From: a virus
IMG/VR virus record: IMGVR_UViG_3300009149_000152
Coordinates: 1-33,083 of that record
Reading direction: 5' to 3' (one strand)
Length of the DNA stretch: 33,083 nucleotides
In this document: in pieces, positions 1-4,891 of the stretch
Numbering within the stretch: position 1 is the first letter of the stretch
Layout: every line of letters begins with the position of its first letter
Notes under the pieces: model-generated
What the model was told of the DNA's origin: nothing
What the model saw: only the letters and a program-made list of their open reading frames with translations
The model's database searches: none
Position numbers and translations under genes: made by a program

Positions 1-488
1 GAAATAAATCCAGGGTCTCCTTCAACTAAAGTACCACCTAACTTATCTGCTAACGCTTCACCAGAGGTGTCTATTTGCCCCTCTACGGGCTTTTCAGGCT
101 CTTGGCTGGTAGTTAACCCTAAATGCTGTTCAATGCGTGTAAGGCGGAATTTAAGGCTTGATACTTCTGACTCTAAATTAGTAGCTTGAGGTGCTTGTGG
201 CACGGTTGCAGATGGCTGTCCTGTGTATAATGCAATCGTCATTATTGTACGATAAAATGTTCCTTCGTTCTGTGGGTTTGGATTTTCATCGTGTTTTATA
301 ACAAATGTTTTTCCTGTAGCAGACATTGCATGAGGTTCAAATGATGTATAAGCTACGGTTGGTGTTCCATCTTTTTTAGTTCTCCAAATTGAGAATACTT
401 TACCGTCTGCTACAATCTTAATGCGTTTTTCTTCGAGTTGTACTTCTGTGATTGTTATTGTTTTTTCTAGGAGTGGTGCGTCTGACAT
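1..488 (-). CDS. Hypothetical protein, N-terminal 162 residues (continues at the right edge of the window)
   Basis: The frame opens at ATG 488-486 in the usual 'aataaatATG' context and has no stop before position 1. The first ~90 residues are mixed beta/charged (IVADGKVFSIWRTKKDG, FVIKHDENPN). A Pro/Ala/Gln linker follows, then a helical segment (ESEVSSLKFRLTRIEQHLGL) that could be a short coiled coil, then an acidic tail. If the molecule is circular, the frame continues unbroken at 33083 and ends at 32984, giving about 195 residues in all. No family is recognised. The N-terminal pattern loosely recalls small OB-fold nucleic-acid binding proteins, but this is only an impression. It is the last gene before the window edge in the leftward small-gene operon, three bases downstream of the 61-residue gene. 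Confidence 0.75.
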   Translation of the reverse strand, partial: MSDAPLLEKTITITEVQLEEKRIKIVADGKVFSIWRTKKDGTPTVAYTSFEPHAMSATGKTFVIKHDENPNPQNEGTFYRTIMTIALYTGQPSATVPQAPQATNLESEVSSLKFRLTRIEQHLGLTTSQEPEKPVEGQIDTSGEALADKLGGTLVEGDPGFI

Positions 489-490
489 AT

Positions 491-676
491 TTATTGTGGT
501 AAATTATTAAGTTCTTCTGAAGTAAAGGGTACTTCATCTGGATTGTTTATTTGTTTTCTAATACGCTTGAAAGTCTCTACATACTTAGGGTAATTCTCTT
601 CATAGTCTGCTAGGCTTTCAAACTCTAGCTCCTCATAGGCATACTGCTCTAAAGGGATGCGTTTGTGGATTTTCAT
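491..676 (-). CDS. Small acidic hypothetical protein, 61 aa
   Basis: A 61-residue, strongly charged protein rich in Glu, Tyr and Lys (YEELEFESLADYEENYPKYV), probably all helical, without Cys or membrane segments. Its ATG overlaps the stop of the upstream 62-residue zinc-motif gene by four bases (ATGA), so the two are translationally coupled. Only two bases separate its stop from the next gene. No family is recognised. The tight packing and protein-like composition support a real gene in the leftward early-type operon. Confidence 0.7.
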   Translation of the reverse strand: MKIHKRIPLEQYAYEELEFESLADYEENYPKYVETFKRIRKQINNPDEVPFTSEELNNLPQ

Positions 677-861
677 AAGACTTTTAATTCTGGGTGATTT
701 AATTTAGCTTCGTCATTAGTTGCAAGGATATTTCCACCATACTCTCTGTAATACTCTGCATCACATTCTTCGCACCAATATACTTCTCCGTGATGTGGTT
801 CATCTGGAAAAACAAACCCTTCATCATCTAACTCTATACAGTGTTCACATTTTTTGCTCAT
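673..861 (-). CDS. Small zinc-motif protein, 62 aa
   Basis: A 62-residue protein with two CxxC pairs (CEHC at residues 5-8 and CEEC at about 30-33) separated by an acidic stretch. This is the layout of a small zinc ribbon. Such proteins are common in phage early regions, where they act as adaptors or nucleic-acid binders, but the partner cannot be told from the sequence. Both ends overlap neighbours by ATGA (start overlaps the stop of the 51-aa gene; stop overlaps the start of the 61-aa gene). This indicates one polycistronic message. Confidence 0.75.
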   Translation of the reverse strand: MSKKCEHCIELDDEGFVFPDEPHHGEVYWCEECDAEYYREYGGNILATNDEAKLNHPELKVL

Positions 862-1013
862 ATAATCAATCCCCCTTCTCCTAATTGATAGTTATCAATA
901 AGGTTATCTACTTGCTCTTGTTCCATTAGTTGGATGTCCTCCTGGCTATCAGGTTTCTCGTAGCTGTATAGTTTCTCTTGTTGTTCGATTAGTTCATCTT
1001 TGATTTTGCTCAT
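858..1013 (-). CDS. Small acidic helical protein, 51 aa
   Basis: A short frame of 51 residues beginning MSKIKDELIEQQEKLYSYEK and ending GEGGLII. It is rich in Glu, Gln, Asp and Leu and probably forms a single helix pair or short coiled coil. Its start overlaps the stop of the upstream membrane peptide gene by ATGA, and its own stop overlaps the start of the zinc-motif gene in the same way. This four-gene chain of ATGA overlaps is the main evidence that it is translated. No function is recognised. Confidence 0.65.
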   Translation of the reverse strand: MSKIKDELIEQQEKLYSYEKPDSQEDIQLMEQEQVDNLIDNYQLGEGGLII

Positions 1014-1150
1014 AGAAATGCGATTAAAGTGATGAGTAAAAAGATTGCTATACCGACTAATACAGGAAGTTGTATTGAGTCTTTTTTATACCTCTTTGTG
1101 TCTGTTTTGTGAAACGTATTGATTGCAATACGGTCTCTTATGTAATTCAT
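1010..1150 (-). CDS. Single-pass membrane peptide, 46 aa
   Basis: A 46-residue protein with a basic N-terminal half (RDRIAINTFHKTDTKRYKKD) followed by one hydrophobic segment (about residues 29-46, LPVLVGIAIFLLITLIAFL) that ends the protein. By the positive-inside rule the N-terminus should be cytoplasmic. The ATG sits in the 'aataaatATG' context next to a 20-bp repeat (1151-1170) that links it to the upstream gene. Its stop overlaps the next start (ATGA). A role in the membrane is inferred from hydrophobicity only. Confidence 0.65.
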   Translation of the reverse strand: MNYIRDRIAINTFHKTDTKRYKKDSIQLPVLVGIAIFLLITLIAFL

Positions 1151-1170
1151 ATTTATTCTATTATAGGTTA
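1151..1170 (-). repeat. Stop-to-start linker repeat, copy A
   Basis: ATTTATTCTATTATAGGTTA on the plus strand. It differs by one base from copy B at 1363-1382. Its last three bases are the TAA stop of the upstream gene (read on the minus strand), and it ends just before the next ATG. On the minus strand it contains TATAAT. Confidence 0.7.
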
Positions 1171-1359
1171 ATCTTTAGGCTTTTTTCCTTCTCGTAGTAC
1201 CCAACCGACTTTATTCTTTGGTTTCCAATCTTCATTATTACTCCGTGTCCATTCTGTTGCTATCTTCCATTCATAAATATTTCCGTCATCACCTAAACCA
1301 ACGATGGTGTATGTACCGATACCTGTTTCTTTATGAGTCCACGCCTGAATGATTTTCAT
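1168..1359 (-). CDS. Small hypothetical protein, 63 aa, beta-rich
   Basis: A 63-residue protein that looks like a small beta barrel: MKIIQAWTHKETGIGTYTIV, then GDDGNIYEWKIATEW and GWVLREGKK, with alternating hydrophobic and charged residues and several Trp. No family is assigned. It is the first gene downstream of the long structured RNA leader that begins at the promoter at 1768-1796. It may therefore be the first protein made from that transcript. Start context is 'aataatATG' with no SD. Confidence 0.7.
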   Translation of the reverse strand: MKIIQAWTHKETGIGTYTIVGLGDDGNIYEWKIATEWTRSNNEDWKPKNKVGWVLREGKKPKD

Positions 1360-1362
1360 ATT

Positions 1363-1382
1363 ATTTATTATATTATAGGTTA
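1363..1382 (-). repeat. Stop-to-start linker repeat, copy B
   Basis: ATTTATTATATTATAGGTTA, 19 of 20 bases identical to copy A at 1151-1170 and placed the same way directly before a start codon. The minus strand carries TATAAT about 12 bases before the ATG, so a near-leaderless start is conceivable. Confidence 0.65.
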
Positions 1383-1384
1383 GT

Positions 1385-1761
1385 TAATTTTATTGTTACG
1401 CTACATTTCCCAGCCCTCCGTAGAAGATCCATTGACTGCCGTTTGTCGCAGGTATTTACCTTTGGACTGGGGAATATAGCCTAGTTAGTTATATAGTTAT
1501 CTAAGAGCGAAGTCCTAACACTTCGGCTCGACCCATAAACGTTATATAGGTCTCCCACGCTTGTTCCTCCAGGCTTAGTCAGGACGTGGTTTGTAGACGT
1601 TTTCCAACCGCTACCTATTTAGGATAAAGTGTACGGTCGAGAAGCCCTCGCTCTTAGATAACTATGTTATACATCAGTCGCTATGGGAGAAGTAAGCCCA
1701 TGCTAAGTTCAAACCTCTCCCAAGCTGTTGATGTGATGTGAGATAAGCTCTCACTTGCTAT
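1385..1761 (-). ncRNA. Large structured RNA / leader downstream of promoter P1
   Basis: No protein gene fits here, but the stretch is full of perfect stems. In minus-strand order they are: a 6-bp hairpin (1754-1749 with 1743-1738, loop of 5); an 18-bp perfect helix (1665-1648 with 1510-1493); inside it CTCGACC/GGTCGAG (1641-1635 with 1533-1527); GTCT/AGAC (1598-1595 with 1553-1550) stacked on CCACG/CGTGG (1589-1585 with 1559-1555); and a hairpin CGAAGT/ACTTCG (1525-1520 with 1513-1508) that competes with the end of the 18-bp helix. Nearer the 3' side, CCCAGTCC can pair with GGGCTGGG (one G-U). The consensus promoter just upstream gives the direction. There is no U-run at the end, so the RNA may be a processed leader of the 1359 operon. 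It matches no RNA family I can recognise. Confidence 0.7.
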
Positions 1762-1767
1762 ATACAT

Positions 1768-1796
1768 ACTATAACATGTATATACGATACTGTCAA
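1768..1796 (-). promoter_or_regulatory. Promoter P1, consensus sigma-70
   Basis: On the minus strand TTGACA (1796-1791), a 17-base spacer and TATAGT (1773-1768); five of six bases match in the -10 box and all six in the -35 box. Transcription should start near 1761. The -10 box sits in the middle of an inverted repeat, TATATACAT/ATGTATATA (arms 1759-1767 and 1776-1784), a plausible operator. A DnaA-like box lies 10 bp upstream of the -35. Confidence 0.85.
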
Positions 1797-1805
1797 TAGC
1801 GGTAC

Positions 1806-1814
1806 AGTGGATAA
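1806..1814 (-). promoter_or_regulatory. DnaA-box-like 9-mer upstream of P1
   Basis: TTATCCACT on the minus strand matches the bacterial DnaA box TTATCCACA at 8 of 9 positions. It lies in the 21-base gap between the 93-aa gene and the P1 -35 box. A chance match is possible, but the two other strong promoters also have such a box. Confidence 0.45.
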
Positions 1815-1817
1815 CTT

Positions 1818-2099
1818 TTAGCCTACTGACGGATTATTATTCCTATACTCCTCATGATACTCTTGTTCTTTTTCTCTTTGTTCTTTGGTGCTATCTATGA
1901 ACTCTCGGCGTTTTCTAGTGACATTCTCAGGTTTGTACTCCATCATAAGAGCTTTTATGTTCTCCCATGACTTATCTATACCACGTATATCACATGCTGT
2001 TTCATAGAAGGCTATGATGAACCGAGTGTTACTTCCTACAGACTCAGGTCGTTCAGAGAATACGTAGTCTATTATTTCTTTTGTAACTTTCATAAGCAT
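1818..2099 (-). CDS. Hypothetical phage protein, 93 aa
   Basis: A 93-residue charged protein. The N-terminal half (KEIIDYVFSERPESVGSNTR, FIIAFYETACDIRGID) looks like a small helical domain. The C-terminal half is a basic/acidic helix (RKRREFIDSTKEQREKEQEY) of the type that binds nucleic acid or protein. Two in-frame ATGs lie six bases apart (2099 and 2093); either could be used and neither has an SD. The family resembles small phage early proteins with a conserved RKRREF motif, but no function is known to me. Its stop is 21 bases from the P1 -35 box. Confidence 0.75.
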   Translation of the reverse strand: MLMKVTKEIIDYVFSERPESVGSNTRFIIAFYETACDIRGIDKSWENIKALMMEYKPENVTRKRREFIDSTKEQREKEQEYHEEYRNNNPSVG

Positions 2100-2115
2100 G
2101 ATTTTATATAGTTAA

Positions 2116-2304
2116 TTATTTACGATGAAACGACTTTAGTTTTGACATTTTACTATTGTAATAATTCTCGATACATGATTCACAATATGTTGGTTTTCCT
2201 GTATCTTCATCAGGATAGCAAAATGGATACTCATTAGAATCAAACATTTCTTTTTTAAGTTCTTTTATTTCTTCTTCTGTTAAGTAACCGTATCTTGGTA
2301 TCAT
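2116..2304 (-). CDS. Small hypothetical protein with Cys motif, 62 aa
   Basis: A 62-residue protein with an acidic helical N-terminus (LTEEEIKELKKEMFD) and a CESC motif at about residues 41-44, preceded by a single Cys at about 29. It could be a partial zinc-binding module, but the second Cys pair is incomplete. The tail is basic (SKMSKLKSFHRK). The start lies inside ATACATGTAT, and the 11-mer ACATGTATATA just upstream also occurs in the P1 promoter region, a possible shared regulatory site. No family is recognised. Confidence 0.65.
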   Translation of the reverse strand: MIPRYGYLTEEEIKELKKEMFDSNEYPFCYPDEDTGKPTYCESCIENYYNSKMSKLKSFHRK

Positions 2305-2353
2305 ACATGTATATAGTTATTAAATAATCTCATTCCCTCCTATATGAAACTAC

Positions 2354-2518
2354 TTAGATAGAGCCGTAGAAGAATAGAGCAAAAAACACTATTGCGACTA
2401 CTGTTATTACCTTCTCGTATTGTGTACGCTTCTTCCATGTCTTTGTGTGTTGGATCATTCCGAAATGTACCCATGAATAAATCATCGCCATCCCGAACAC
2501 CATGTAAAATCCTTCCAT
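2354..2518 (-). CDS. Two-pass membrane protein, 54 aa
   Basis: A 54-residue frame with two hydrophobic segments (about residues 4-21, FYMVFGMAMIYSWVHFGM, and 37-54, VITVVAIVFFALFFYGSI) separated by a basic loop (HTKTWKKRTQYEK). Both termini are predicted to face outward, with the loop in the cytoplasm. It starts in an 'aaatATG' context. Phage two-pass proteins of this size can be holins or superinfection-exclusion proteins, but nothing here decides between them. Confidence 0.65.
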   Translation of the reverse strand: MEGFYMVFGMAMIYSWVHFGMIQHTKTWKKRTQYEKVITVVAIVFFALFFYGSI

Positions 2519-2542
2519 ATATTTATGGTTAAGATGAATAAA

Positions 2543-2605
2543 TTATTTAACTACTTTTTTAACTACGAACCAAACTATAACGCACATTAGGATAAAAGGT
2601 ATCAT
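2543..2605 (-). CDS. Very short membrane peptide, 20 aa
   Basis: MIPFILMCVIVWFVVKKVVK: one hydrophobic span followed by a Lys-rich end. It lies between the 54-aa membrane protein and the ribbon-helix-helix-like gene on the same strand. Similar tiny membrane peptides occur at 5631, 30388 and 31355 in this genome, which makes translation more likely. The short length keeps confidence moderate. Confidence 0.45.
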   Translation of the reverse strand: MIPFILMCVIVWFVVKKVVK

Positions 2606-2661
2606 ACTTCTTTTGTTATTAAATAATCTTAGATAAGGTTTATATTAAGTGTTTATATTGT

Positions 2662-2808
2662 TTAACTTGTCTGTTTGTCATACTCTCTTATTATTTTAAG
2701 TATAAATAGATTCCATGAAAGACCCGATTCTAACTTTAGCTTTCTAAAAGCTATCCAAGTAGTATCAGCCATTCTTATTCCTTTAATGTTGTAATGTTTA
2801 TCTCTCAT
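2662..2808 (-). CDS. Ribbon-helix-helix-like DNA-binding protein, 48 aa
   Basis: A 48-residue protein whose start ATG overlaps the stop of the methyltransferase (ATGA at 2808-2805). The pattern is a short beta strand (YNIKGIRMA), a first helix (TTWIAFRKLKLESG), a turn, and a second helix (SWNLFILKIIREYDK). This is the order and size of an Arc/CopG/MetJ ribbon-helix-helix domain. Such proteins dimerise and bind palindromic operators, often their own. The 16-bp palindrome just before the methyltransferase start is a natural candidate site. An internal ATG at 2772 would remove the beta strand, so the upstream start is preferred. Confidence 0.7.
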   Translation of the reverse strand: MRDKHYNIKGIRMADTTWIAFRKLKLESGLSWNLFILKIIREYDKQTS

Positions 2809-4025
2809 AATAATGCTTGTTGTATAGACTCTTTCTTAGCATGGTCTATCCTAGCTCTAGCTATGCGACAATACTCTTCATCTAAATCTATACCTATAAA
2901 ATCAAAGCCTTCGTATACACATGCCTTGCCAGTTGAACCTGAACCCATGAACGGGTCTAATACTGTTCCACCTTTAGGAGTAACGAGGCGAACGAGGTAT
3001 TGCATTAGTTTAGTAGGCTTAACCGTTGGATGGTTGTTGGCTGATATTGATTTGTTACGTTGATATGCGTTTTCTATGGTCTTGTTTCTTCCGTCGTGGC
3101 TGTACTGCTTCTCCTCAAAATCATCAAGCCCATCATTCCTATCACTCTTACTTGCTTTCGCACAGTAGAAGAATCTTGCTGCAGAACCAGAGTCGCCGAA
3201 ATGTATTCCTGACTTAATGTTATTTATTACATGGGCGGTGTTGTCGTTGTTGCTTTGCTCAAAATTGTATCCACTCTTGGTCGAAGCCTTTGTATCAGGA
3301 AACAACCCTACCACCTCATCTTCTCCCGAGTGAATAAAGTTTGCTGGGAATCTGCCTTGCCTTGTTTCGTTTATTTCTTTCCATTTACAACCACCACCTT
3401 CAGGAAAGACCTTCCCACCATTTATCTTAATTTCCTCTGTTCCCACCCTACTCTCATCTATATTTATTCCACCTGTTCCATATTTTAATACATTCTCTGC
3501 TACTGTTTTTTCTGATAAAGGTTTCCTTGCTACTGTAATAGGTTCTAGGGCTGGCTTCAGTGCTGTTCCCCAGCCTTCCCATTGTTTAGCTTCATCTCCT
3601 TTTGGCTCAAACTTATATCCATAATCAGACCGCTTGCTTAAATCTCTTTTACCACCTGGATTATTAAACAATGTGCTTGTTGTTTCTTCCAACACTCCAT
3701 TTTTCTTTTCTATTGCTTTCGATATATTGTGACTTTTGGGAAATCCCGAACCGTAAACCCAAGCTATCATATCTCTAATCTCAAATCCTGCATCTTCAAT
3801 GTTGACTGCCATTCTATGTTGAGTACGAGTACCTGCAAAAGCTAGTAAATATCCACCTGGTTTGAGAACTCTAATACATTCCACCCATATCTCTACACTT
3901 GGTACGTCATAGTCCCATTTTTTACCCATAAAGGATAGTCCATATGGCGGATCGGTTACTATACTATCAACAGAGTTATCCTCTAGCTTCTTTAACTCTA
4001 CTGTGCTGTCTCCTTGTATTATCAT
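2805..4025 (-). CDS. DNA methyltransferase, beta class (N4-cytosine or N6-adenine)
   Basis: A 406-residue protein that transfers a methyl group from S-adenosylmethionine to an exocyclic amino group in DNA. The catalytic motif IV, DPPYG, is at residues 25-29, close to the N-terminus. The SAM-binding motif I, DPFMGSGSTG, is at 357-366, followed by FIGIDLDEEYC. The order IV, target-recognition region, motif I defines the beta class. The middle (about 120-320) is the variable target-recognition part. No restriction endonuclease is adjacent, so it is an orphan enzyme. Likely roles are protection against host restriction or marking phage DNA. It is coupled by ATGA to the ribbon-helix-helix gene. 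Its start is preceded by a 16-bp palindrome and a structured leader of more than 300 bases. Confidence 0.93.
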   Translation of the reverse strand: MIIQGDSTVELKKLEDNSVDSIVTDPPYGLSFMGKKWDYDVPSVEIWVECIRVLKPGGYLLAFAGTRTQHRMAVNIEDAGFEIRDMIAWVYGSGFPKSHNISKAIEKKNGVLEETTSTLFNNPGGKRDLSKRSDYGYKFEPKGDEAKQWEGWGTALKPALEPITVARKPLSEKTVAENVLKYGTGGINIDESRVGTEEIKINGGKVFPEGGGCKWKEINETRQGRFPANFIHSGEDEVVGLFPDTKASTKSGYNFEQSNNDNTAHVINNIKSGIHFGDSGSAARFFYCAKASKSDRNDGLDDFEEKQYSHDGRNKTIENAYQRNKSISANNHPTVKPTKLMQYLVRLVTPKGGTVLDPFMGSGSTGKACVYEGFDFIGIDLDEEYCRIARARIDHAKKESIQQALL

Positions 4026-4343
4026 ATATATTTGTAGTTACTATTGTATATACAATACCCCACCATCCTTATACCGTGTCCTCTCTTAGAATTGCCTAGT
4101 ACAGGTAGCTACTATTAGTATATGCCTATAGGGGGTACTCTAGTAAGAGTTATAAGGATAGATTGGTAAAGAGCTAATAAAATTGGGGCGATTCTTGAGT
4201 GGAGGTGTTCCGTTGAGTGGTTCTATTCAATTCCATTTATAGTGCGATTGAAACCCGACCATCTGGGCTATAAGGTTACACTATCGGTCGCTATATAGGT
4301 TACTCATAAAAGTAACTTAATAAAGACAGATAAATTCGGGTAG
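4026..4343 (-). other. Structured leader of the methyltransferase gene, no gene seen
   Basis: About 320 bases lie between the end of the P2 small RNA and the methyltransferase start. They contain inverted repeats: GTTACT/AGTAAC; CGACC/GGTCG interleaved with ATAGTG/CACTAT (a pseudoknot order); ACTCT/AGAGT; and the palindrome at 4042-4057. A direct repeat TTGAGTGG occurs at 4195-4202 and 4213-4220 (18-bp period). No convincing open frame is present on either strand. Confidence 0.5.
4042..4057. promoter_or_regulatory. 16-bp perfect palindrome, candidate operator
   Basis: TATTGTATATACAATA, a perfect palindrome 16 bases upstream of the methyltransferase ATG. It is well placed to be bound by the ribbon-helix-helix-like protein encoded downstream. 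Its core GTATATAC also occurs in the P1 region (1778-1785). Confidence 0.5.
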
Positions 4344-4357
4344 AAAAAAACACTGTT
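4344..4357 (-). terminator. Intrinsic terminator (3' arm and U-run) of the P2 RNA
   Basis: The arm AACAGTGTTTT is followed on the minus strand by an uninterrupted run of T (4350-4344). Its 5' partner is 62 bases upstream at 4430-4420, so the terminator stem encloses or interlocks with the rest of the RNA rather than being a simple short hairpin. Confidence 0.6.
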
Positions 4358-4461
4358 CAGGCGTCGTGCTGCTCAGTCTCTTTCCAAAGACCTTTGTCCC
4401 TAAGGACACACAACACCCTAACAGTGTTTTCTTGGAAAGATTTTGAGCAGGCTGAATTGAC
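4344..4461 (-). ncRNA. P2 small RNA with pseudoknot order of helices
   Basis: The predicted transcript runs from about 4461 to the U-run at 4350-4344 (about 118 nt). Helices in transcript order: CTGCTCA (4450-4444) pairs with TGAGCAG (4375-4369); CTTTCCA (4439-4433) pairs with TGGAAAG (4386-4380); these two stack with a short internal loop. AAAACACTGTT (4430-4420), lying inside them, pairs perfectly over 11 bp with AACAGTGTTTT (4357-4347), lying outside them, which gives an H-type pseudoknot. A tight hairpin TGTCC/GGACA (4408-4404, 4399-4395) fills the loop. The last helix plus seven U's also forms the terminator. No frame in it looks protein-like. Not a family I recognise. Confidence 0.7.
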
Positions 4462-4467
4462 AAAGAT

Positions 4468-4496
4468 ACTATAATATATTTTGGGGAATCTGTCAA
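4468..4496 (-). promoter_or_regulatory. Promoter P2, consensus sigma-70
   Basis: On the minus strand TTGACA (4496-4491), 17-base spacer, TATAGT (4473-4468). Both hexamers and the spacer length are identical to P1. It drives the pseudoknotted RNA and, if termination is incomplete, the methyltransferase operon. The perfect DnaA box starts 29 bp upstream. Confidence 0.85.
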
Positions 4497-4524
4497 GTAG
4501 TAGATTACTATGGGGAGATTTGGG

Positions 4525-4570
4525 TTATCCACAACCATTACGAGCATGTCCTCGATATGGTTTGTCCACA
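4525..4570. other. Candidate replication origin or control element: two DnaA boxes around an inverted repeat
   Basis: A perfect DnaA box TTATCCACA (4525-4533) and a one-mismatch box TTGTCCACA (4562-4570) lie in the same orientation. Between and partly overlapping them is an inverted repeat: AACCAT (4533-4538), CGAG (4541-4544), six-base loop, CTCG (4551-4554), ATGGTT (4557-4562). The element lies between the divergent promoters P2 and P3 at the point where the two transcription arms of the genome separate. Host DnaA binding there could start replication, regulate both promoters, or both. Only two good boxes are seen, fewer than in most chromosomal origins. Confidence 0.5.
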
Positions 4571-4571
4571 G

Positions 4572-4601
4572 TTGACCTACTATATGTAAAGATGCTATAC
4601 T
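4572..4601 (+). promoter_or_regulatory. Promoter P3, sigma-70 type
   Basis: TTGACC (4572-4577), 18-base spacer, TATACT (4596-4601); five of six matches in the -35 box and five of six in the -10 box. Transcription would start near 4608 and run rightward. The one-mismatch DnaA box ends two bases before the -35, so DnaA binding there could affect polymerase access. Confidence 0.75.
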
Positions 4602-4607
4602 AAAAGC

Positions 4608-4798
4608 AACAAGAGAAGTTGCGTTTTAACAATTAGAAATCCCTATCTACAAGCATGGGAGAAGCATATAGGTTATAACAGGCTCAGGCTCGTTATTCTC
4701 AATAGTGGTTCTTCTTGGATAAGGGTTTTTGCTTGTTACGAAGGAGCTGTACAAAATTATAGAGATGATGATCTAGTTTAGTTACGCTAGATTTTTTA
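4608..4798 (+). ncRNA. P3 structured RNA, about 190 nt
   Basis: It runs from the predicted P3 start to a T-run after a 6-bp stem. It opens with a hairpin at the very 5' end (GCAAC/GTTGC flanked by AAAA and TTTT), then CCTAT/ATAGG, ATAAC/GTTAT around a repeated GGCTCA motif, and ends with ATCTAG/CTAGAT. No protein-like frame is present. It could be an independent small RNA or an attenuated leader of the rightward operon. Confidence 0.55.
4771..4797 (+). terminator. Probable intrinsic terminator of the P3 RNA
   Basis: ATCTAG (4771-4776), 10-base loop, CTAGAT (4787-4792), then T's through 4797 and a second T-run after one A. The stem is A/T-rich, so termination may be partial, leaving transcription to continue into the 79-aa gene and the structural operon. 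Confidence 0.55.
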
Positions 4799-4891
4799 TT
4801 TTTGATAAAACTACTGGGTACGTGATTATAGCACGTATAACTGATTTTCAATCAGCCACTTTAAACCTCTCAGACACCTCCATTATAGCCT
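4799..4891 (+). other. Short spacer with two perfect hairpins
   Basis: TACGTG/CACGTA (4819-4824 with 4832-4837) and CTGATT/AATCAG (4841-4846 with 4850-4855). The second resembles a tRNA anticodon arm, but no D arm, T arm or acceptor stem can be built. It probably belongs to the 5' leader of the 79-aa gene. Confidence 0.4.

Noticed and set aside
2794-3488. Plus-strand open frames opposite the methyltransferase
   Set aside because: Shadows of the minus-strand gene: low-complexity, Ser/Leu/Phe-rich, without start context.
4457-4476. Plus-strand TTGACA followed closely by TATAAT near P2
   Set aside because: The spacer is only about 7 bases, too short for a sigma-70 promoter. The minus-strand reading with a 17-base spacer is the real one.
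4317-4547. 76-residue open frame on the minus strand across the P2 RNA
   Set aside because: It spans the promoter, the terminator U-run and the pseudoknot helices. Composition is not protein-like and it starts upstream of the predicted transcript start.
4815-4890. Possible tRNA (CTGATTTTCAATCAG looks like an anticodon arm with TTC)
   Set aside because: No 7-bp acceptor stem, no D arm and no TTCRANY T-loop can be placed at the required distances.
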